This document shows positions 38,030 through 47,485 of a DNA stretch of 64,000 nt, piece by piece; the first letter of the stretch is position 1; each line of letters opens with the position of its first letter. The position numbers and the translations under genes are program-made. The notes under the pieces are model-generated. The model was not told where the DNA came from, searched no databases, and saw nothing but the letters and a program-made list of their open reading frames with translations. Location of the stretch: positions 1,550,001-1,614,000 of the forward strand of contig NZ_CP049037.1 of the NCBI RefSeq assembly GCF_011040495.1, written 5' to 3'. The stretch comes from Pseudohalocynthiibacter aestuariivivens (GTDB lineage Bacteria > Pseudomonadota > Alphaproteobacteria > Rhodobacterales > Rhodobacteraceae).

Positions 38030-39490
38030 TCAGTTGATTTCCGCGCTGAGCGCATCGACGACACGGGTCGCATTCATCCGCGTACGGGCATTTTCAACCC
38101 AACCGGCAAGAGCCGCCTGCCCGGTGGCTGGCAATGTTGCGATTTCAGCCAGCGCATCACCCAGCCGCGCCTCGTGGAGCGCAAACTCGGCTCGCGAAAG
38201 CACGGCATCGGGGTCGTCACCTTCGCGCGGCTCCAGCGATCGTGCGCCCAGCTGATCACTGAGAAAGGCCATTACTCCGCCTTGCCCCTGACCGCTTTCA
38301 CCGAGTTCCTTGCGCGCATCAGCAAGCGCGAGACGCGCAGCAGGCGGGAACGCATCCTGTAGGCTGGCCATTGACGGCACCCCCTCCGCTGCCACTGCAC
38401 GCAGTGCGTCGGGGACCTCTTGCCCGGTTGCTTCGAGATCATCCAGTGCGCCGGTAAAGCCCGTCCCGGTGTCCAACGCGGTGCGAATTCGGGTCAGGGC
38501 CGCACGCCGTAGCGCTGCAGACGCCGACGCCATAGCAGCGGCTTCTTGTTCGGCTGCATCCGCGCTAAGGGCCGCAATCTCGGTCTGCTGCATCGCCAGC
38601 GCCTCGGATTGGGTTTCAAGCATCTGCTGTAGGTCGTTAATCTCGCTCTGCGACACCGAAGATCCGCCAGATATCGGTCGCGATTCGAGCGCCGTCATCT
38701 TGGTTTGCAAACCGTTAATCTGATCGGATAGCGCGGCCAACTGTGTCTGGAGATCGCTTTGCGTGTCTTCAATCGCGGTCAAATCCGGGGAACCGCCCGC
38801 GCCGGTGGCGGCCTCAGCCCCCTCTCGTGCCTTTGCAATCTCGTTGCGCAGCGTTTCGATCTCGGCAGACTGCTCTTCGATCTTCTGCGATTGTGCGGCA
38901 TGTATGCCCGTCACGTCATCTCTGAAAGTACCCTCGGGTGCACCCAAGACGCCGATTTTCGGCAGAACATAATACGCGGCGCCAGCGCCGATGCCTGCCG
39001 CGATCACCCCGCCCAGAACCATAGGCCAGAATCCCGATTTCGACTCAGACGTCGGCGTGACTGGCACCAACACAGGTGCAGCACTATCGTCTAGAGGCTC
39101 CGTCCCGGTGGGCGTCGCTACCGTTTCATTCTCTGATGCGTTTCCCGCCGCGCGATCGTCGCCAGTCGGCTCAGCATCCGTGTTGGGCACGACATCGTCA
39201 TCGGATTGCGTTGAACTGTCCTGCGTATCGGCAGCAGTAACCGCACCCTGTGCAGCCGTATTGGACCCGGATTCTAAATCCTCGGCCCGTGTCGCTTTGT
39301 CGCTTGGTGTTGCGGCATCGGCTTCATCTTTGCCTGACACGTTCTCGGTTGTGCTTTCTTCCGTGGAAGTGCCCGGTTTCTGAGCCGTTTCCAGATTATC
39401 CTCACCGGCCGCACCTGTGGCGGTATCCGCCTTGACCGCGTCATCCTTGCGGGTTCGTGCGCTTTTGGAAGATTTCTTTTTTTCCGCCAC
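38030..39490 (-). CDS. Mitofilin-like inner-membrane protein (alphaproteobacterial Mic60)
   Basis: 486 residues with the Mic60/mitofilin layout: acidic, Thr/Asp-rich N-terminal tail (~1-150), one membrane helix (~154-176), a coiled coil (for example KIEEQSAEIETLRNEIAKA) and a C-terminal helical domain. GTG 39490 (MAEKKKSSKS) is taken as the start because AAAAGGG lies 8 bases upstream; a TTG six bases earlier would be too close to that site. Alphaproteobacterial Mic60 homologues beside hemD/hemY bend intracytoplasmic membranes in photosynthetic relatives. Here the gene sits 46 bases from hemD. Confidence 0.85.
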   Translation of the reverse strand: MAEKKKSSKSARTRKDDAVKADTATGAAGEDNLETAQKPGTSTEESTTENVSGKDEADAATPSDKATRAEDLESGSNTAAQGAVTAADTQDSSTQSDDDVVPNTDAEPTGDDRAAGNASENETVATPTGTEPLDDSAAPVLVPVTPTSESKSGFWPMVLGGVIAAGIGAGAAYYVLPKIGVLGAPEGTFRDDVTGIHAAQSQKIEEQSAEIETLRNEIAKAREGAEAATGAGGSPDLTAIEDTQSDLQTQLAALSDQINGLQTKMTALESRPISGGSSVSQSEINDLQQMLETQSEALAMQQTEIAALSADAAEQEAAAMASASAALRRAALTRIRTALDTGTGFTGALDDLEATGQEVPDALRAVAAEGVPSMASLQDAFPPAARLALADARKELGESGQGQGGVMAFLSDQLGARSLEPREGDDPDAVLSRAEFALHEARLGDALAEIATLPATGQAALAGWVENARTRMNATRVVDALSAEIN

Positions 39491-39536
39491 TTTCAAAACC
39501 CTTTTCGAATCTGCCGCAACCGAGCGTTCGACAACC

Positions 39537-40292
39537 TTACTGCGGCCCTATTGCACCCTCAAGCCGCTTGGCCGCGGTCAGCGCATCCGCCATCGCCTCT
39601 AGCATCGCGCATCCATCCGGGCGCTGCGCCACGATCGCCGCCTGCGCCAGCGGTGCGGGCAACGCCAAGGCAGCGGCGTCACTGATCGCCAACGGCACCA
39701 GCGGACATGTAGGATAAGTATCAGCAATGACCAGTCGTGCACTACGCGGCGAGAATAGCGGCAGGATCACCGGGCCCGTACCGCGCAAGGCTTCTCGTGC
39801 TGCAGCGGTCAATCCACGGGGTTCTTGTTCATAAAGCACTGCATCATGCGCTTCGTACCCGGCATCACGTAACGCACCGGCCACATCAGCCGCCGCATGC
39901 GCCCCGCGCAAATGCAGTACAGGCCCGCGCAGGTCGTCCGAGAGCATCATCGCCAGCAGGTCTTCTGCCGTCCCTTTGGCTGAAATCGCCTGTATTCCAG
40001 CCCTTTCGGCGGCCTGTGCGGTGGTATCCCCCACCGCATAACACGGGATATCCCGGCGGTCCGTACCTGCAGCATAGGCAAGCACACCATTCTGCGACGT
40101 GAAAACCAGCGTCCTGACACCCGTCAGATCGGGCACCGCACCAGCAGGGACAATAGCCATCACCGGTGAACAAAGCGCATGTATCCGTCCGCCATAGCGT
40201 TCACTCATGGCGGTCGCGAACTGGCTTGCGCCCGGTTCTGGCCGGGTGATCAGCACCAAGGGTGCGGCAGATGTGAGCGGAGTTGTTTGCAT
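39537..40292 (-). CDS. hemD: Uroporphyrinogen-III synthase
   Basis: Cyclises hydroxymethylbilane with inversion of ring D. 251 residues of the poorly conserved HemD fold: [20 protein letters not shown] at the start, [13 protein letters not shown], and a C-terminal [14 protein letters not shown] segment. Identification rests on those patterns and the hemD / mitofilin / hemY gene order. It is divergent from tsaD with 49 bases between. Confidence 0.88.
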   Translation of the reverse strand: MQTTPLTSAAPLVLITRPEPGASQFATAMSERYGGRIHALCSPVMAIVPAGAVPDLTGVRTLVFTSQNGVLAYAAGTDRRDIPCYAVGDTTAQAAERAGIQAISAKGTAEDLLAMMLSDDLRGPVLHLRGAHAAADVAGALRDAGYEAHDAVLYEQEPRGLTAAAREALRGTGPVILPLFSPRSARLVIADTYPTCPLVPLAISDAAALALPAPLAQAAIVAQRPDGCAMLEAMADALTAAKRLEGAIGPQ

Positions 40293-40341
40293 GGCCCTGC
40301 GGTGTTACCTGCCTAAGTGTAGCACCGCAACGGGCAGAACC

Positions 40342-41439
40342 ATGACACAGCCGTGGACAATACTGGGATTAGAGAGTAGCTGCGACGATACGTCCGCGGC
40401 AATCTTGCGTATGGGCCCGCGCAATTGCCCTGAAATCCTAGCGCTCGTTACCGAAGGTCAGGAGGCGCTGCACGCGGATTTCGGCGGCGTCGTGCCCGAA
40501 ATTGCCGCCCGCGCCCACGCCGAGAAGCTTGATCTTTGTGTCAGCAATGCGCTGACTGTCGCCGGGTTAGGGATGGACGCTGTCGACGGAATCGCGGTGA
40601 CAGCCGGTCCCGGGTTAATCGGCGGCGTCATTTCCGGAGTGATGTGCGCCAAGGGTTTGGCGATAGGCGCAGGCAAGCCGCTAGTCGGCGTAAATCATCT
40701 GGCCGGGCATGCTCTTAGCCCGCAGTTGGAGGAAAATGTACCGTTTCCATACCTTATGTTGTTGGTCTCTGGCGGTCACTGTCAATTTCTGATCGTCCAC
40801 GGACCGGACCAGTTTACGCGCCTCGGCGGGACAATCGATGACGCCCCCGGCGAGGCATTCGACAAGACTGCCCGTCTCTTGGCTCTCCCTCAGCCCGGTG
40901 GCCCGCAGGTCGAAGAGGCCGCGAAGTCCGGTGATCCGGTACGCTTTGCCTTTCCCCGCCCGCTGCTGGATCGCCCGGGATGCGACATGTCGTTCTCGGG
41001 GTTGAAAACCGCGTTGTTGCGCACCCGTGACGCGACCATGACTGAACGTGGCGGCCTGACACGCACCGACCGTGCCGATCTCTGTGCCGGATTTCAGGCC
41101 GCGATGTGCGATGTGCTGGCCGAGAAGACTCGGCGGGCGCTGGCCGAATGTACGAAACGTGGCATAGCGCTCAGCGCATTGGCCGTCGCCGGCGGTGTGG
41201 CTGCAAACAAGAGCATACGCGCCGCTCTGGAAGGCGTGGCCGCCAAATCCGACACCCGGTTCGTTGCACCGCCATTGCGATACTGCACAGATAACGCCGC
41301 GATGATCGCCTACGCGGGCGGGTTGCTGCTGATGGATGGCCAACGCGACGGTATGGACCTAAGCGCCCGCCCCCGGTGGCCGCTGGATCGCTCCAGCGCG
41401 CCGATGTTGGGATCGGGCAGGAAAGGGGCAAAGGCATGA
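40342..41439 (+). CDS. tsaD: tRNA N6-threonylcarbamoyladenosine transferase TsaD
   Basis: Transfers the threonylcarbamoyl group to A37 of ANN-decoding tRNAs. 365 residues. [18 protein letters not shown] starts the ASKHA fold; the metal-binding pair is [11 protein letters not shown] (H119, H123); [13 protein letters not shown] and SGLKTALLR are typical. The start at 40342 ([13 protein letters not shown]) is set by the family-typical N terminus; the frame is open 135 bases further up. It overlaps gpsA by the ATGA of stop and start. Confidence 0.96.
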   Translation: MTQPWTILGLESSCDDTSAAILRMGPRNCPEILALVTEGQEALHADFGGVVPEIAARAHAEKLDLCVSNALTVAGLGMDAVDGIAVTAGPGLIGGVISGVMCAKGLAIGAGKPLVGVNHLAGHALSPQLEENVPFPYLMLLVSGGHCQFLIVHGPDQFTRLGGTIDDAPGEAFDKTARLLALPQPGGPQVEEAAKSGDPVRFAFPRPLLDRPGCDMSFSGLKTALLRTRDATMTERGGLTRTDRADLCAGFQAAMCDVLAEKTRRALAECTKRGIALSALAVAGGVAANKSIRAALEGVAAKSDTRFVAPPLRYCTDNAAMIAYAGGLLLMDGQRDGMDLSARPRWPLDRSSAPMLGSGRKGAKA

Positions 41440-42401
41440 TCGGGGTCATGGGCGCAGGAGCATTCGGCACGGCGCTGGCCATCTCACTAACCGGGAACGG
41501 CCCTGTCACACTCTGGGCACGGGATCGCACTCATATCGACGAGATGCGGATCGCGGGCGAAAACGCGCGCCGTCTGCCCGGCACCGCTCTGCCCGACACC
41601 TTGCGCCTCAGTGCCGATATTGACGAGTTGCAGCACGCGACCATTGTGCTACTCGCTGTGCCCATGCAGAAACTGCGCACGGTTTTGACCGAGTATGCCC
41701 CCAACCTAGCGGGCAAGACGCTGGTCGCCTGCTGCAAGGGCGTCGAGTTAGAGACCCTACAGGGGCCAGTACAGGTAATCACCGAAACAGTGCCCGATGC
41801 GGTGGCCGCGATCCTGACCGGCCCCGGCTTTGCACATGACATCGCGAAAGGTCTGCCCACGGCCATGACGCTGGCCTGTGCCGACGCACTGGCAGGTGGC
41901 GCGCTACAGGACAGGCTCAGCACTGCCAACCTGCGGCTATACAGAACCACCGACACGATCGGATCGGAATTGGGTGGCGCGCTCAAGAACGTCATGGCGA
42001 TTGCCTGCGGGGCAGCCATGGGTGCCGGATTGGGTGAGAGCGCACGCGCCGCACTCATGACGCGCGGATACGCAGAAATGCAACGCATGGCGCAGGCCGT
42101 CGGTGCACGCGCTGAAACACTTTCGGGACTATCGGGGTTTGGCGATTTAACGCTGACCTGTACCTCGGAACAATCGCGCAACGCACGGTTTGGTCTGAGC
42201 ATCGGGCGCGGAGAGGATTTCGATGCTTCGGTTACCGTTGAAGGTGCGGCCACGGCTCAGGCAGTTCAAGCACGCGCGCGGGCGTTACAGATCGACATGC
42301 CAATCACCGACGCCGTGTGCGGATTGACCAATGGTCAACTGCGTGTAGATCAGGCTATGAATAATTTGCTCTCACGTCCATTGAAGGAAGAAAAATGCTG
42401 A
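41436..42401 (+). CDS. gpsA: Glycerol-3-phosphate dehydrogenase [NAD(P)+]
   Basis: Reduces dihydroxyacetone phosphate to sn-glycerol-3-phosphate for phospholipid synthesis. 321 residues. Rossmann motif [16 protein letters not shown] at the N terminus, [15 protein letters not shown] with the catalytic lysine, and a C-terminal segment ending [20 protein letters not shown]. It is coupled to tsaD by a 4-base overlap and to the next gene by a 7-base overlap. Confidence 0.97.
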   Translation: MIGVMGAGAFGTALAISLTGNGPVTLWARDRTHIDEMRIAGENARRLPGTALPDTLRLSADIDELQHATIVLLAVPMQKLRTVLTEYAPNLAGKTLVACCKGVELETLQGPVQVITETVPDAVAAILTGPGFAHDIAKGLPTAMTLACADALAGGALQDRLSTANLRLYRTTDTIGSELGGALKNVMAIACGAAMGAGLGESARAALMTRGYAEMQRMAQAVGARAETLSGLSGFGDLTLTCTSEQSRNARFGLSIGRGEDFDASVTVEGAATAQAVQARARALQIDMPITDAVCGLTNGQLRVDQAMNNLLSRPLKEEKC

Positions 42402-42664
42402 TTGCTCTTATGGCCAAGGACAATACTGGTGCGCTCCAGACCCGGATCGACAATCGCGATGCGCATATCGCCTATCTCAAGGACAGCGGCGTGGTTAGTC
42501 AGGCGGGGCCGTTTCTGGACGAAGGTGGCGAGATGATCGGCTCATTGGTCATCCTTGATGTGCCAGACATGGCCGCCGCAGAGCAATGGGCCGAAAATGA
42601 TCCCTATGCCAGGGCCGGATTATTCTCCGAGGTCAGAATGATTGCATGGAAAAAGGTGATCTGA
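42395..42664 (+). CDS. YciI-family protein
   Basis: An 89-residue protein of the YciI family: [20 protein letters not shown] at the start and a central [20 protein letters not shown]. Family members are small alpha/beta-barrel dimers, enzymatic role unclear. It overlaps gpsA by 7 bases, with GGAAG as ribosome site, so it belongs to the tsaD-gpsA operon. Confidence 0.85.
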   Translation: MLIALMAKDNTGALQTRIDNRDAHIAYLKDSGVVSQAGPFLDEGGEMIGSLVILDVPDMAAAEQWAENDPYARAGLFSEVRMIAWKKVI

Positions 42665-42665
42665 C

Positions 42666-43088
42666 ATGGCGCTTTGGCTCTTTAAATCTGAACCGGCGAC
42701 CTGGAGTTGGGACGATCAGGTGGCCAAGGGAGATGCAGGCGAGGAGTGGGACGGCGTACGCAACTATCAGGCGCGCAATTTCATGCGCAAAATGGCGGCT
42801 GGGGACCGGGGTTTTTTCTACCATTCGCAGACAGAGAAGGCCGTGGTGGGTATTGTCGAAATCTGCGCAGAATCGCACCCCGACAGCACGGCAGACGATG
42901 ATCGTTGGGAATGCGTGGACATCCGGGCGGTCCGTCCCTTCGCACAGCCTGTGACACTGGACATGATCAAAGCCGACTCTCGACTTGCAGACATGGTTCT
43001 GGTCAAGAACTCTCGTTTGTCAGTTCAGCCTGTGACAGAGAGAGAATGGGAAATCGTCTGTGAGATGGGTAAGACAAAGCCGGGATAA
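42666..43088 (+). CDS. EVE-domain protein
   Basis: A 140-residue EVE-domain (PUA-like) protein: WLFKSEPATWSWDDQVA near the N terminus and the core VRNYQARNFMRKMAAGDRGFFYHS. EVE domains bind modified bases in DNA or RNA; as a free-standing housekeeping protein its precise role is unknown. It is the last gene of the tsaD-gpsA-yciI operon, 1 base after yciI. Confidence 0.9.
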   Translation: MALWLFKSEPATWSWDDQVAKGDAGEEWDGVRNYQARNFMRKMAAGDRGFFYHSQTEKAVVGIVEICAESHPDSTADDDRWECVDIRAVRPFAQPVTLDMIKADSRLADMVLVKNSRLSVQPVTEREWEIVCEMGKTKPG

Positions 43089-43208
43089 TCCAGCCAAATA
43101 TGGCCGGATTTAAGTGGTCACACTCTTTGTTCAGGTCATGTTCCATTGAGTGTGAGCGGTGCTATCCTAGGCGGCAGGGAGCCAAAAAACATCTACTCGA
43201 AATTGACG

Positions 43209-43590
43209 ATGGCCAAAGTACTTTCAACTGTCACCGCGTACGCTCCTGCATGCGCGACCCTGTTTGTAGGTACAAGCGACGCGACGGCGCTTGAAGCTGA
43301 CCACGTTCTGCCCGCAAGCGCAGACGACATCTCCTGTTCCGAAATCCGAGCGCGTGGAGTATTCACAAAAACACGACCCGCAAGTCGTGCTTTGCCCCTT
43401 ACCAGAGCGAAGCTGGCGAAGTCGTTCAGTTCGGTTTCACCAAGAATGAATCGCTGAGCGACCTAGATCTGGTCGCATAGGGCACAGACGTTGTATTGGC
43501 CAAGGAACTGGTCGCCTTCCCGGCGTGCAATGCACATACGTCGTCGACAAGCACGGTGCGCGAAATGCGGTTTATGAAGTGCGCAAATGA
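43209..43590 (+). pseudogene. Remnant of a small secreted-protein gene
   Basis: Three protein-like fragments in successive frames. Fragment A starts at ATG 43209 with a signal-peptide-like MAKVLSTVTAYAPACATLFV and ends near ISCSEIRARGVF. Fragment B, in another frame (43355-43480), reads RKSCFAPYQSEAGEVVQFGF before a TAG. Fragment C, ending at TGA 43588-43590, reads TYVVDKHGARNAVYEVRK. Together they look like one exported protein of ~125 residues broken by frameshifts and stop codons. No family is recognised. Confidence 0.5.
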
Positions 43591-43739
43591 ACCGACGAAT
43601 TGTAAGGCAACTAACCCACACCAAGCGGATTGATCACATGGAAAAGGCCACGCTCTGCGGCGCATTCTTTCGTGGACTTCCCGAAAACTGGACCGATTAT
43701 GACTTTGCTGGCACTCTGGCGTCAGACAGCAGCAAGTGA
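43587..43739 (+). CDS. Possible 50-aa protein before DUF1761 gene
   Basis: Frame MNRRIVRQLTHTKRIDHMEK... ending ...FAGTLASDSSK, 12 bases before the DUF1761 start. Its ATG overlaps the end of the decayed gene upstream. Weak support: it may be part of the same decayed stretch or a small gene cotranscribed with the DUF1761 gene. No ribosome site stands out. Confidence 0.25.
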   Translation: MNRRIVRQLTHTKRIDHMEKATLCGAFFRGLPENWTDYDFAGTLASDSSK

Positions 43740-43751
43740 AAGGACAAACCG

Positions 43752-44147
43752 ATGGCATTTCTCAGCGTGATCATTGCGGCGGTGGCAGGTTTCGGTTTCG
43801 GGGCATTCTGGTACTCAGTTCTGGCAAAGCAGTGGATCTCGGCCTCTGGCGTCCCGGTGAACGCGGATGGCAAGCCCGCAAACAGCTCTGATCCCGTTCC
43901 CTACATCGCCGGGTTTGTTGCGATGCTGCTGGTAGCAGGTATGATGCGTCATATCTTTGCGCTTAGCGGGATAGACACGATTGGCGAGGGATTGGTGTCT
44001 GGTCTCGGCATCGGTCTGTTTCTGGCACTGCCTTGGCTGATGACCTGCTACGGTTTTGCCGGACGATCCAAACGGCTAACCCTGATTGACGGTGGATACG
44101 CGACTTTTGGCAGTGCAGTCATCGGTGCCGTACTGACAGCATTCTGA
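43752..44147 (+). CDS. DUF1761 membrane protein
   Basis: A 131-residue protein with about four membrane helices (SVIIAAVAGFGFGAFWYSVL, YIAGFVAMLLVAGMM, GLFLALPWLMTCYGFA, ATFGSAVIGAVLTAF). The opening segment with FGFGAFWYSVLAKQWI is the DUF1761 signature. Ribosome site GTGAAAGGACAAACCG precedes ATG 43752. Unknown function. Confidence 0.85.
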   Translation: MAFLSVIIAAVAGFGFGAFWYSVLAKQWISASGVPVNADGKPANSSDPVPYIAGFVAMLLVAGMMRHIFALSGIDTIGEGLVSGLGIGLFLALPWLMTCYGFAGRSKRLTLIDGGYATFGSAVIGAVLTAF

Positions 44148-44196
44148 ACGTTCCGATATGGACGGCTCAACGCGGATTGGCAGGTATCAGGCGTGC

Positions 44197-44237
44197 AAAA
44201 AAAACGGAGGGTTCAGGCCAAAGCCGAAACCCTCCGT
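44197..44237 (-). terminator. Minus-strand rho-independent terminator (distal)
   Basis: On the minus strand ACGGAGGGTTTCGGC and GCCTGAACCCTCCGT form a long stem followed by eight T. Plus-strand coordinates of the stem are 44204-44237 with A 44197-44204. It lies ~210 bases past the peroxiredoxin stop and also separates it from the convergent DUF1761 gene. Confidence 0.8.
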
Positions 44238-44380
44238 CACCCCACGTGCTCCCTACGCACCACACGTGTAAACTGTCGAATTTGGTCCCGGCCATCCTAG
44301 CCTGTTGGAATTCACCTTAGCCTCCGGAATGAAGTCAGGCAAATTCTGATTATATTGAATGCGATTAAAATCAGGTCTTT

Positions 44381-44415
44381 GAAAAAGAAAACCCGACCGG
44401 CAGATACCGATCGGG
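44381..44415 (-). terminator. Minus-strand terminator of the peroxiredoxin gene
   Basis: On the minus strand CCCGATCGG and CCGGTCGGG form a stem (plus-strand 44392-44415), followed by TTTTCTTTTT. It begins 31 bases after the peroxiredoxin stop. Confidence 0.85.
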
Positions 44416-44445
44416 GCATTAAAATGCTGTGACCCGCGGTCAGAG

Positions 44446-45099
44446 TCAGCTCGGCAGTTTTGTTTTCCGCAAGTAGGGCAGAACCGCGTCAAACTCGCCG
44501 AATTTTTCCTTGGCTTGTTCGTCGCTGACCGATGGCGGAATGATCACATCCTCACCCACCTGCCAGTCGGCTGGCGTTGCGACACCGGCCTTGGCGGCCG
44601 TCTGCAATCCGTCCAGGGCACGCAACACTTCGCTGAAGTTGCGGCCAACATTCATCGGATAGGTCATCGACAGCTTCAGTTGCTTGTCAGGGCCGATAAT
44701 AAAAACGCTGCGAACGGTCGCGCTGTCATTCGGTGTGCGGCCATCGGGCATATAGGCCTCTGCCGGCAACATATCGAACGCCTTGGACACAGCCAGCCCT
44801 TCATCGGCGATGATCGGGAAACCCGCCTTGGTGTTGGCGACGGTTTCAATATCGCCTTTCCATTTCTTGTGATCCTCGACACCGTCAACCGACACGCCGA
44901 TGACCTTGGTCCCGCGTTTTTCCCATTCATCAGACAGGCGCGCCACAGCGCTGAACTCCGTCGTGCAAACCGGGGTAAAGTCCTTGGGGTGCGAAAACAG
45001 AATCGCCCAGCTATCGCCAATCCAGTCGTGAAACTTAATTGACCCTTGGTCTGTTTCCGCCGAAAAATCGGGAACGGTATCATTAATGCGCAGGCCCAT
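44446..45099 (-). CDS. 1-Cys peroxiredoxin (Prx6 type)
   Basis: A 217-residue peroxiredoxin that reduces H2O2 and organic peroxides. The peroxidatic cysteine is in FTPVCTTEFS (C45) and there is no second cysteine in the protein, which fits the Prx6/1-Cys class; the long C-terminal segment (ATPADWQVGEDVIIPP) also fits. It has its own double terminators and so is probably a single-gene unit. Confidence 0.95.
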   Translation of the reverse strand: MGLRINDTVPDFSAETDQGSIKFHDWIGDSWAILFSHPKDFTPVCTTEFSAVARLSDEWEKRGTKVIGVSVDGVEDHKKWKGDIETVANTKAGFPIIADEGLAVSKAFDMLPAEAYMPDGRTPNDSATVRSVFIIGPDKQLKLSMTYPMNVGRNFSEVLRALDGLQTAAKAGVATPADWQVGEDVIIPPSVSDEQAKEKFGEFDAVLPYLRKTKLPS

Positions 45100-45272
45100 A
45101 GCGGCTCTCCTTCACAGTTGGTTTCGACTCAGACGCAAGATAGGCTTGATGATCTTAAATTGCACCCCTACCCCACTTGCTCCTTGCCACGCCGGGTGAC
45201 AAGGTGCGCCGAGCAACGCTGTCTGGTGCTCGCCGGGCGGCGCGCCCTTCCTTTTTTCGCACGGAGTTAAAG

Positions 45273-46706
45273 ATGATCGAAAAACGTCAGTTCTACATCA
45301 ACGGGGCCTGGACCGATCCAGCCGCCAAGAATGATTGCAATGTCATCAACCCCACCACCGAAGAACCCTGCGCGATCATCACGCTTGGCGGGCAGGCCGA
45401 TACCGATGCAGCCGTCGCCGCGGCAAAGGCAGCCTTTCCTGCGTGGGCGGCGACAGATCCCGCAACGCGGATCGCCCATGTCGAAAAGCTGTTAGAAGTC
45501 TACAACAGCCGCAGCGAAGATATGGCACAGGCAATCAGTCTGGAAATGGGCGCCCCCATTGACATGTCGCGCGACCAGCAGGCGGGTGCAGGCAGCTATC
45601 ATATCAGCACCTTCATCGAAACGGCTAAGAAGTTCAAATTCATGCATGAGATGGATCCCGGCACACCGGGCAGCATGATCGCGCATGAGCCGATCGGCGT
45701 GACCGCGTTGATCACGCCATGGAACTGGCCGATGAACCAAGTCACGCTGAAAGTGATCGCAGCACTGGTCGCCGGCTGTACGATGGTTCTGAAACCGTCA
45801 GAGGAATCGCCTTTGTCGGCGATGGTCTTTGCCGACATGGTGCATGAGGCCGGTCTACCGGCGGGTGTGTTCAATCTGGTGAACGGCGATGGCGTGGGCG
45901 TAGGCAGCCAACTGACCGTACATGAGGACGTCGACATGGTCAGCTTTACCGGATCATCCCGCGCAGGCAAGCTGATCTCGAAGGCAGCGGCAGACACATT
46001 GAAGCGCGTCAGCCTTGAGTTGGGCGGCAAGGGCGCGAACCTGATTTTCGCCGATGCCGACGAAAAGGCAGTAAAACGCGGCGTTCTGCATTGCATGAAC
46101 AACTCTGGTCAGTCCTGCAACGCGCCGACACGTATGCTGGTGCAGCGCGAGATTTATGACCAAGCCGTGGAAACCGCCGCTGAGGTCGCCAACAGCATCA
46201 CCGTTGGACCCGCCAACGAAGAAGGCCGCCACATCGGTCCGGTGGTGAACGAAGTACAGTTCAACAAAATTCAGGACCTGATCCAGAAGGGCATCGACGA
46301 AGGCGCACGTCTGGTCGCAGGCGGCACTGGACGGCCGGATGGTCTGAACCGGGGCTTCTACGTCAAACCGACGGTCTTTGCAGATGTGAACAATCAGATG
46401 GTCATCGCCCGCGAAGAAATCTTTGGTCCTGTCCTGTCGATCATCCCCTTTGATACCGAAGAAGAAGGGATCGAGATCGCCAACGATACGCCCTACGGTC
46501 TGACCAACTACGCCCAGACCCAGGATCCGGCCCGCGCCAACCGGCTGGCCCGCGCCTTGCGTGCAGGCATGGTCGAGATCAACGGCAAAAGCCGTGGCGC
46601 AGGCGCACCCTTTGGCGGGATGAAGCAGTCCGGCAATGGGCGCGAAGGCGGCACGTGGGGCATCGAGGACTTTACCGAGGTCAAGTCGATCTCGGGCTGG
46701 ACCTGA
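45273..46706 (+). CDS. Aldehyde dehydrogenase family protein
   Basis: NAD(P)-dependent aldehyde dehydrogenase, 477 residues. All key positions present: N151 in TPWNWPMNQ, K174 in MVLKPSEESP, E249 in SLELGGKGAN and the nucleophile C282 in NNSGQSCNAPTRM. The start at 45273 (MIEKRQFYINGAW) follows GGAGTTAAAG. The actual aldehyde cannot be decided; close relatives act on a range of aliphatic and betaine-type aldehydes. GT25 starts 10 bases later, so these may share a transcript, although no functional link is apparent. Confidence 0.92.
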   Translation: MIEKRQFYINGAWTDPAAKNDCNVINPTTEEPCAIITLGGQADTDAAVAAAKAAFPAWAATDPATRIAHVEKLLEVYNSRSEDMAQAISLEMGAPIDMSRDQQAGAGSYHISTFIETAKKFKFMHEMDPGTPGSMIAHEPIGVTALITPWNWPMNQVTLKVIAALVAGCTMVLKPSEESPLSAMVFADMVHEAGLPAGVFNLVNGDGVGVGSQLTVHEDVDMVSFTGSSRAGKLISKAAADTLKRVSLELGGKGANLIFADADEKAVKRGVLHCMNNSGQSCNAPTRMLVQREIYDQAVETAAEVANSITVGPANEEGRHIGPVVNEVQFNKIQDLIQKGIDEGARLVAGGTGRPDGLNRGFYVKPTVFADVNNQMVIAREEIFGPVLSIIPFDTEEEGIEIANDTPYGLTNYAQTQDPARANRLARALRAGMVEINGKSRGAGAPFGGMKQSGNGREGGTWGIEDFTEVKSISGWT

Positions 46707-46716
46707 GGCATCTGCC

Positions 46717-47469
46717 ATGGCGATGCGCGTCTACGTTCTGCACTTGTTACGTGCCGAAAAACGGCGCCAGAACGCGCGCGATTTGCTCCGAAACTGCGGT
46801 GTGGCCGGAAGTATCTGGCCCGCCGTCGATGGCGCCGCGATGTCATCAACGGATCTGAACCAGAGCTATGGCGCAGACCTCTGTGAACCCGCCTACCCCT
46901 TTGCCCTACGCACAGGCGAGATCGGCTGCTTTCTCAGCCACCGGCAAATCTGGGCCGACATGCAGGACCGTAGCGAAGACGCCGCCCTGATCATCGAAGA
47001 TGATGCAGGATTGGATCTGCCGCTGTTCCAGCAGGCGATGGCACTGGCCACCGAGCACGTCCATGACCTTGGCTATATCCAACTACAAACACGTGCGCCG
47101 CGCGGGCCCAGCCGCCTGATCGACAAAAACGGCCCTTGTGCGCTGGTTTTGCCAGAGGTGGCTGGCCTGCGGACCACCGCTCAAGTTGTCAGCAGAACTG
47201 CTGCGGCGCAATTGCTGGCGCGATCCGATCCATTCGATCGGCCCGTCGATACATATGTCCAGAGTTTCTGGCACACGGGGCTGAAACCGGCAATGATCAC
47301 ACCCTCCGGCGTGCTGGAGATTGCAGATCAGCTCGACGGGTCGACCATCCAGAGCGCAGATAAAACACTGTGGGAGAAGGCACGGCGCGAAGTTGCCCGC
47401 GCACGCTACCGCGCCGCCGTGCGACGTATCTCGCGCAAGACACCTACGCCAGTATCATATGATGAATGA
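46717..47469 (+). CDS. Glycosyltransferase family 25
   Basis: A 250-residue GT25 protein of the LPS/surface-glycan type. YVLHLLRAEKRRQNARDLL opens the domain, EIGCFLSHRQIWADM is the usual central motif and LIIEDDAGLDLP the DxD-like acidic motif. It probably adds a galactose or similar residue to LPS core. Followed after the stop by the GT11 gene, which overlaps or abuts it. Confidence 0.85.
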   Translation: MAMRVYVLHLLRAEKRRQNARDLLRNCGVAGSIWPAVDGAAMSSTDLNQSYGADLCEPAYPFALRTGEIGCFLSHRQIWADMQDRSEDAALIIEDDAGLDLPLFQQAMALATEHVHDLGYIQLQTRAPRGPSRLIDKNGPCALVLPEVAGLRTTAQVVSRTAAAQLLARSDPFDRPVDTYVQSFWHTGLKPAMITPSGVLEIADQLDGSTIQSADKTLWEKARREVARARYRAAVRRISRKTPTPVSYDE

Positions 47470-47485
47470 GTCTGATCCGGGGCGC

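Noticed and set aside
44253-44492. 79-residue minus-strand frame with MTRFCPTCGKQNCRAD
   Set aside because: It overlaps the peroxiredoxin end and two terminators, so the zinc-ribbon-like start is probably chance.
45219-45260. Terminator-like hairpin before the aldehyde dehydrogenase gene
   Set aside because: The stem is only five pairs with a 3-base loop, and the T-run lies a few bases away; it could equally be part of the 5' leader.
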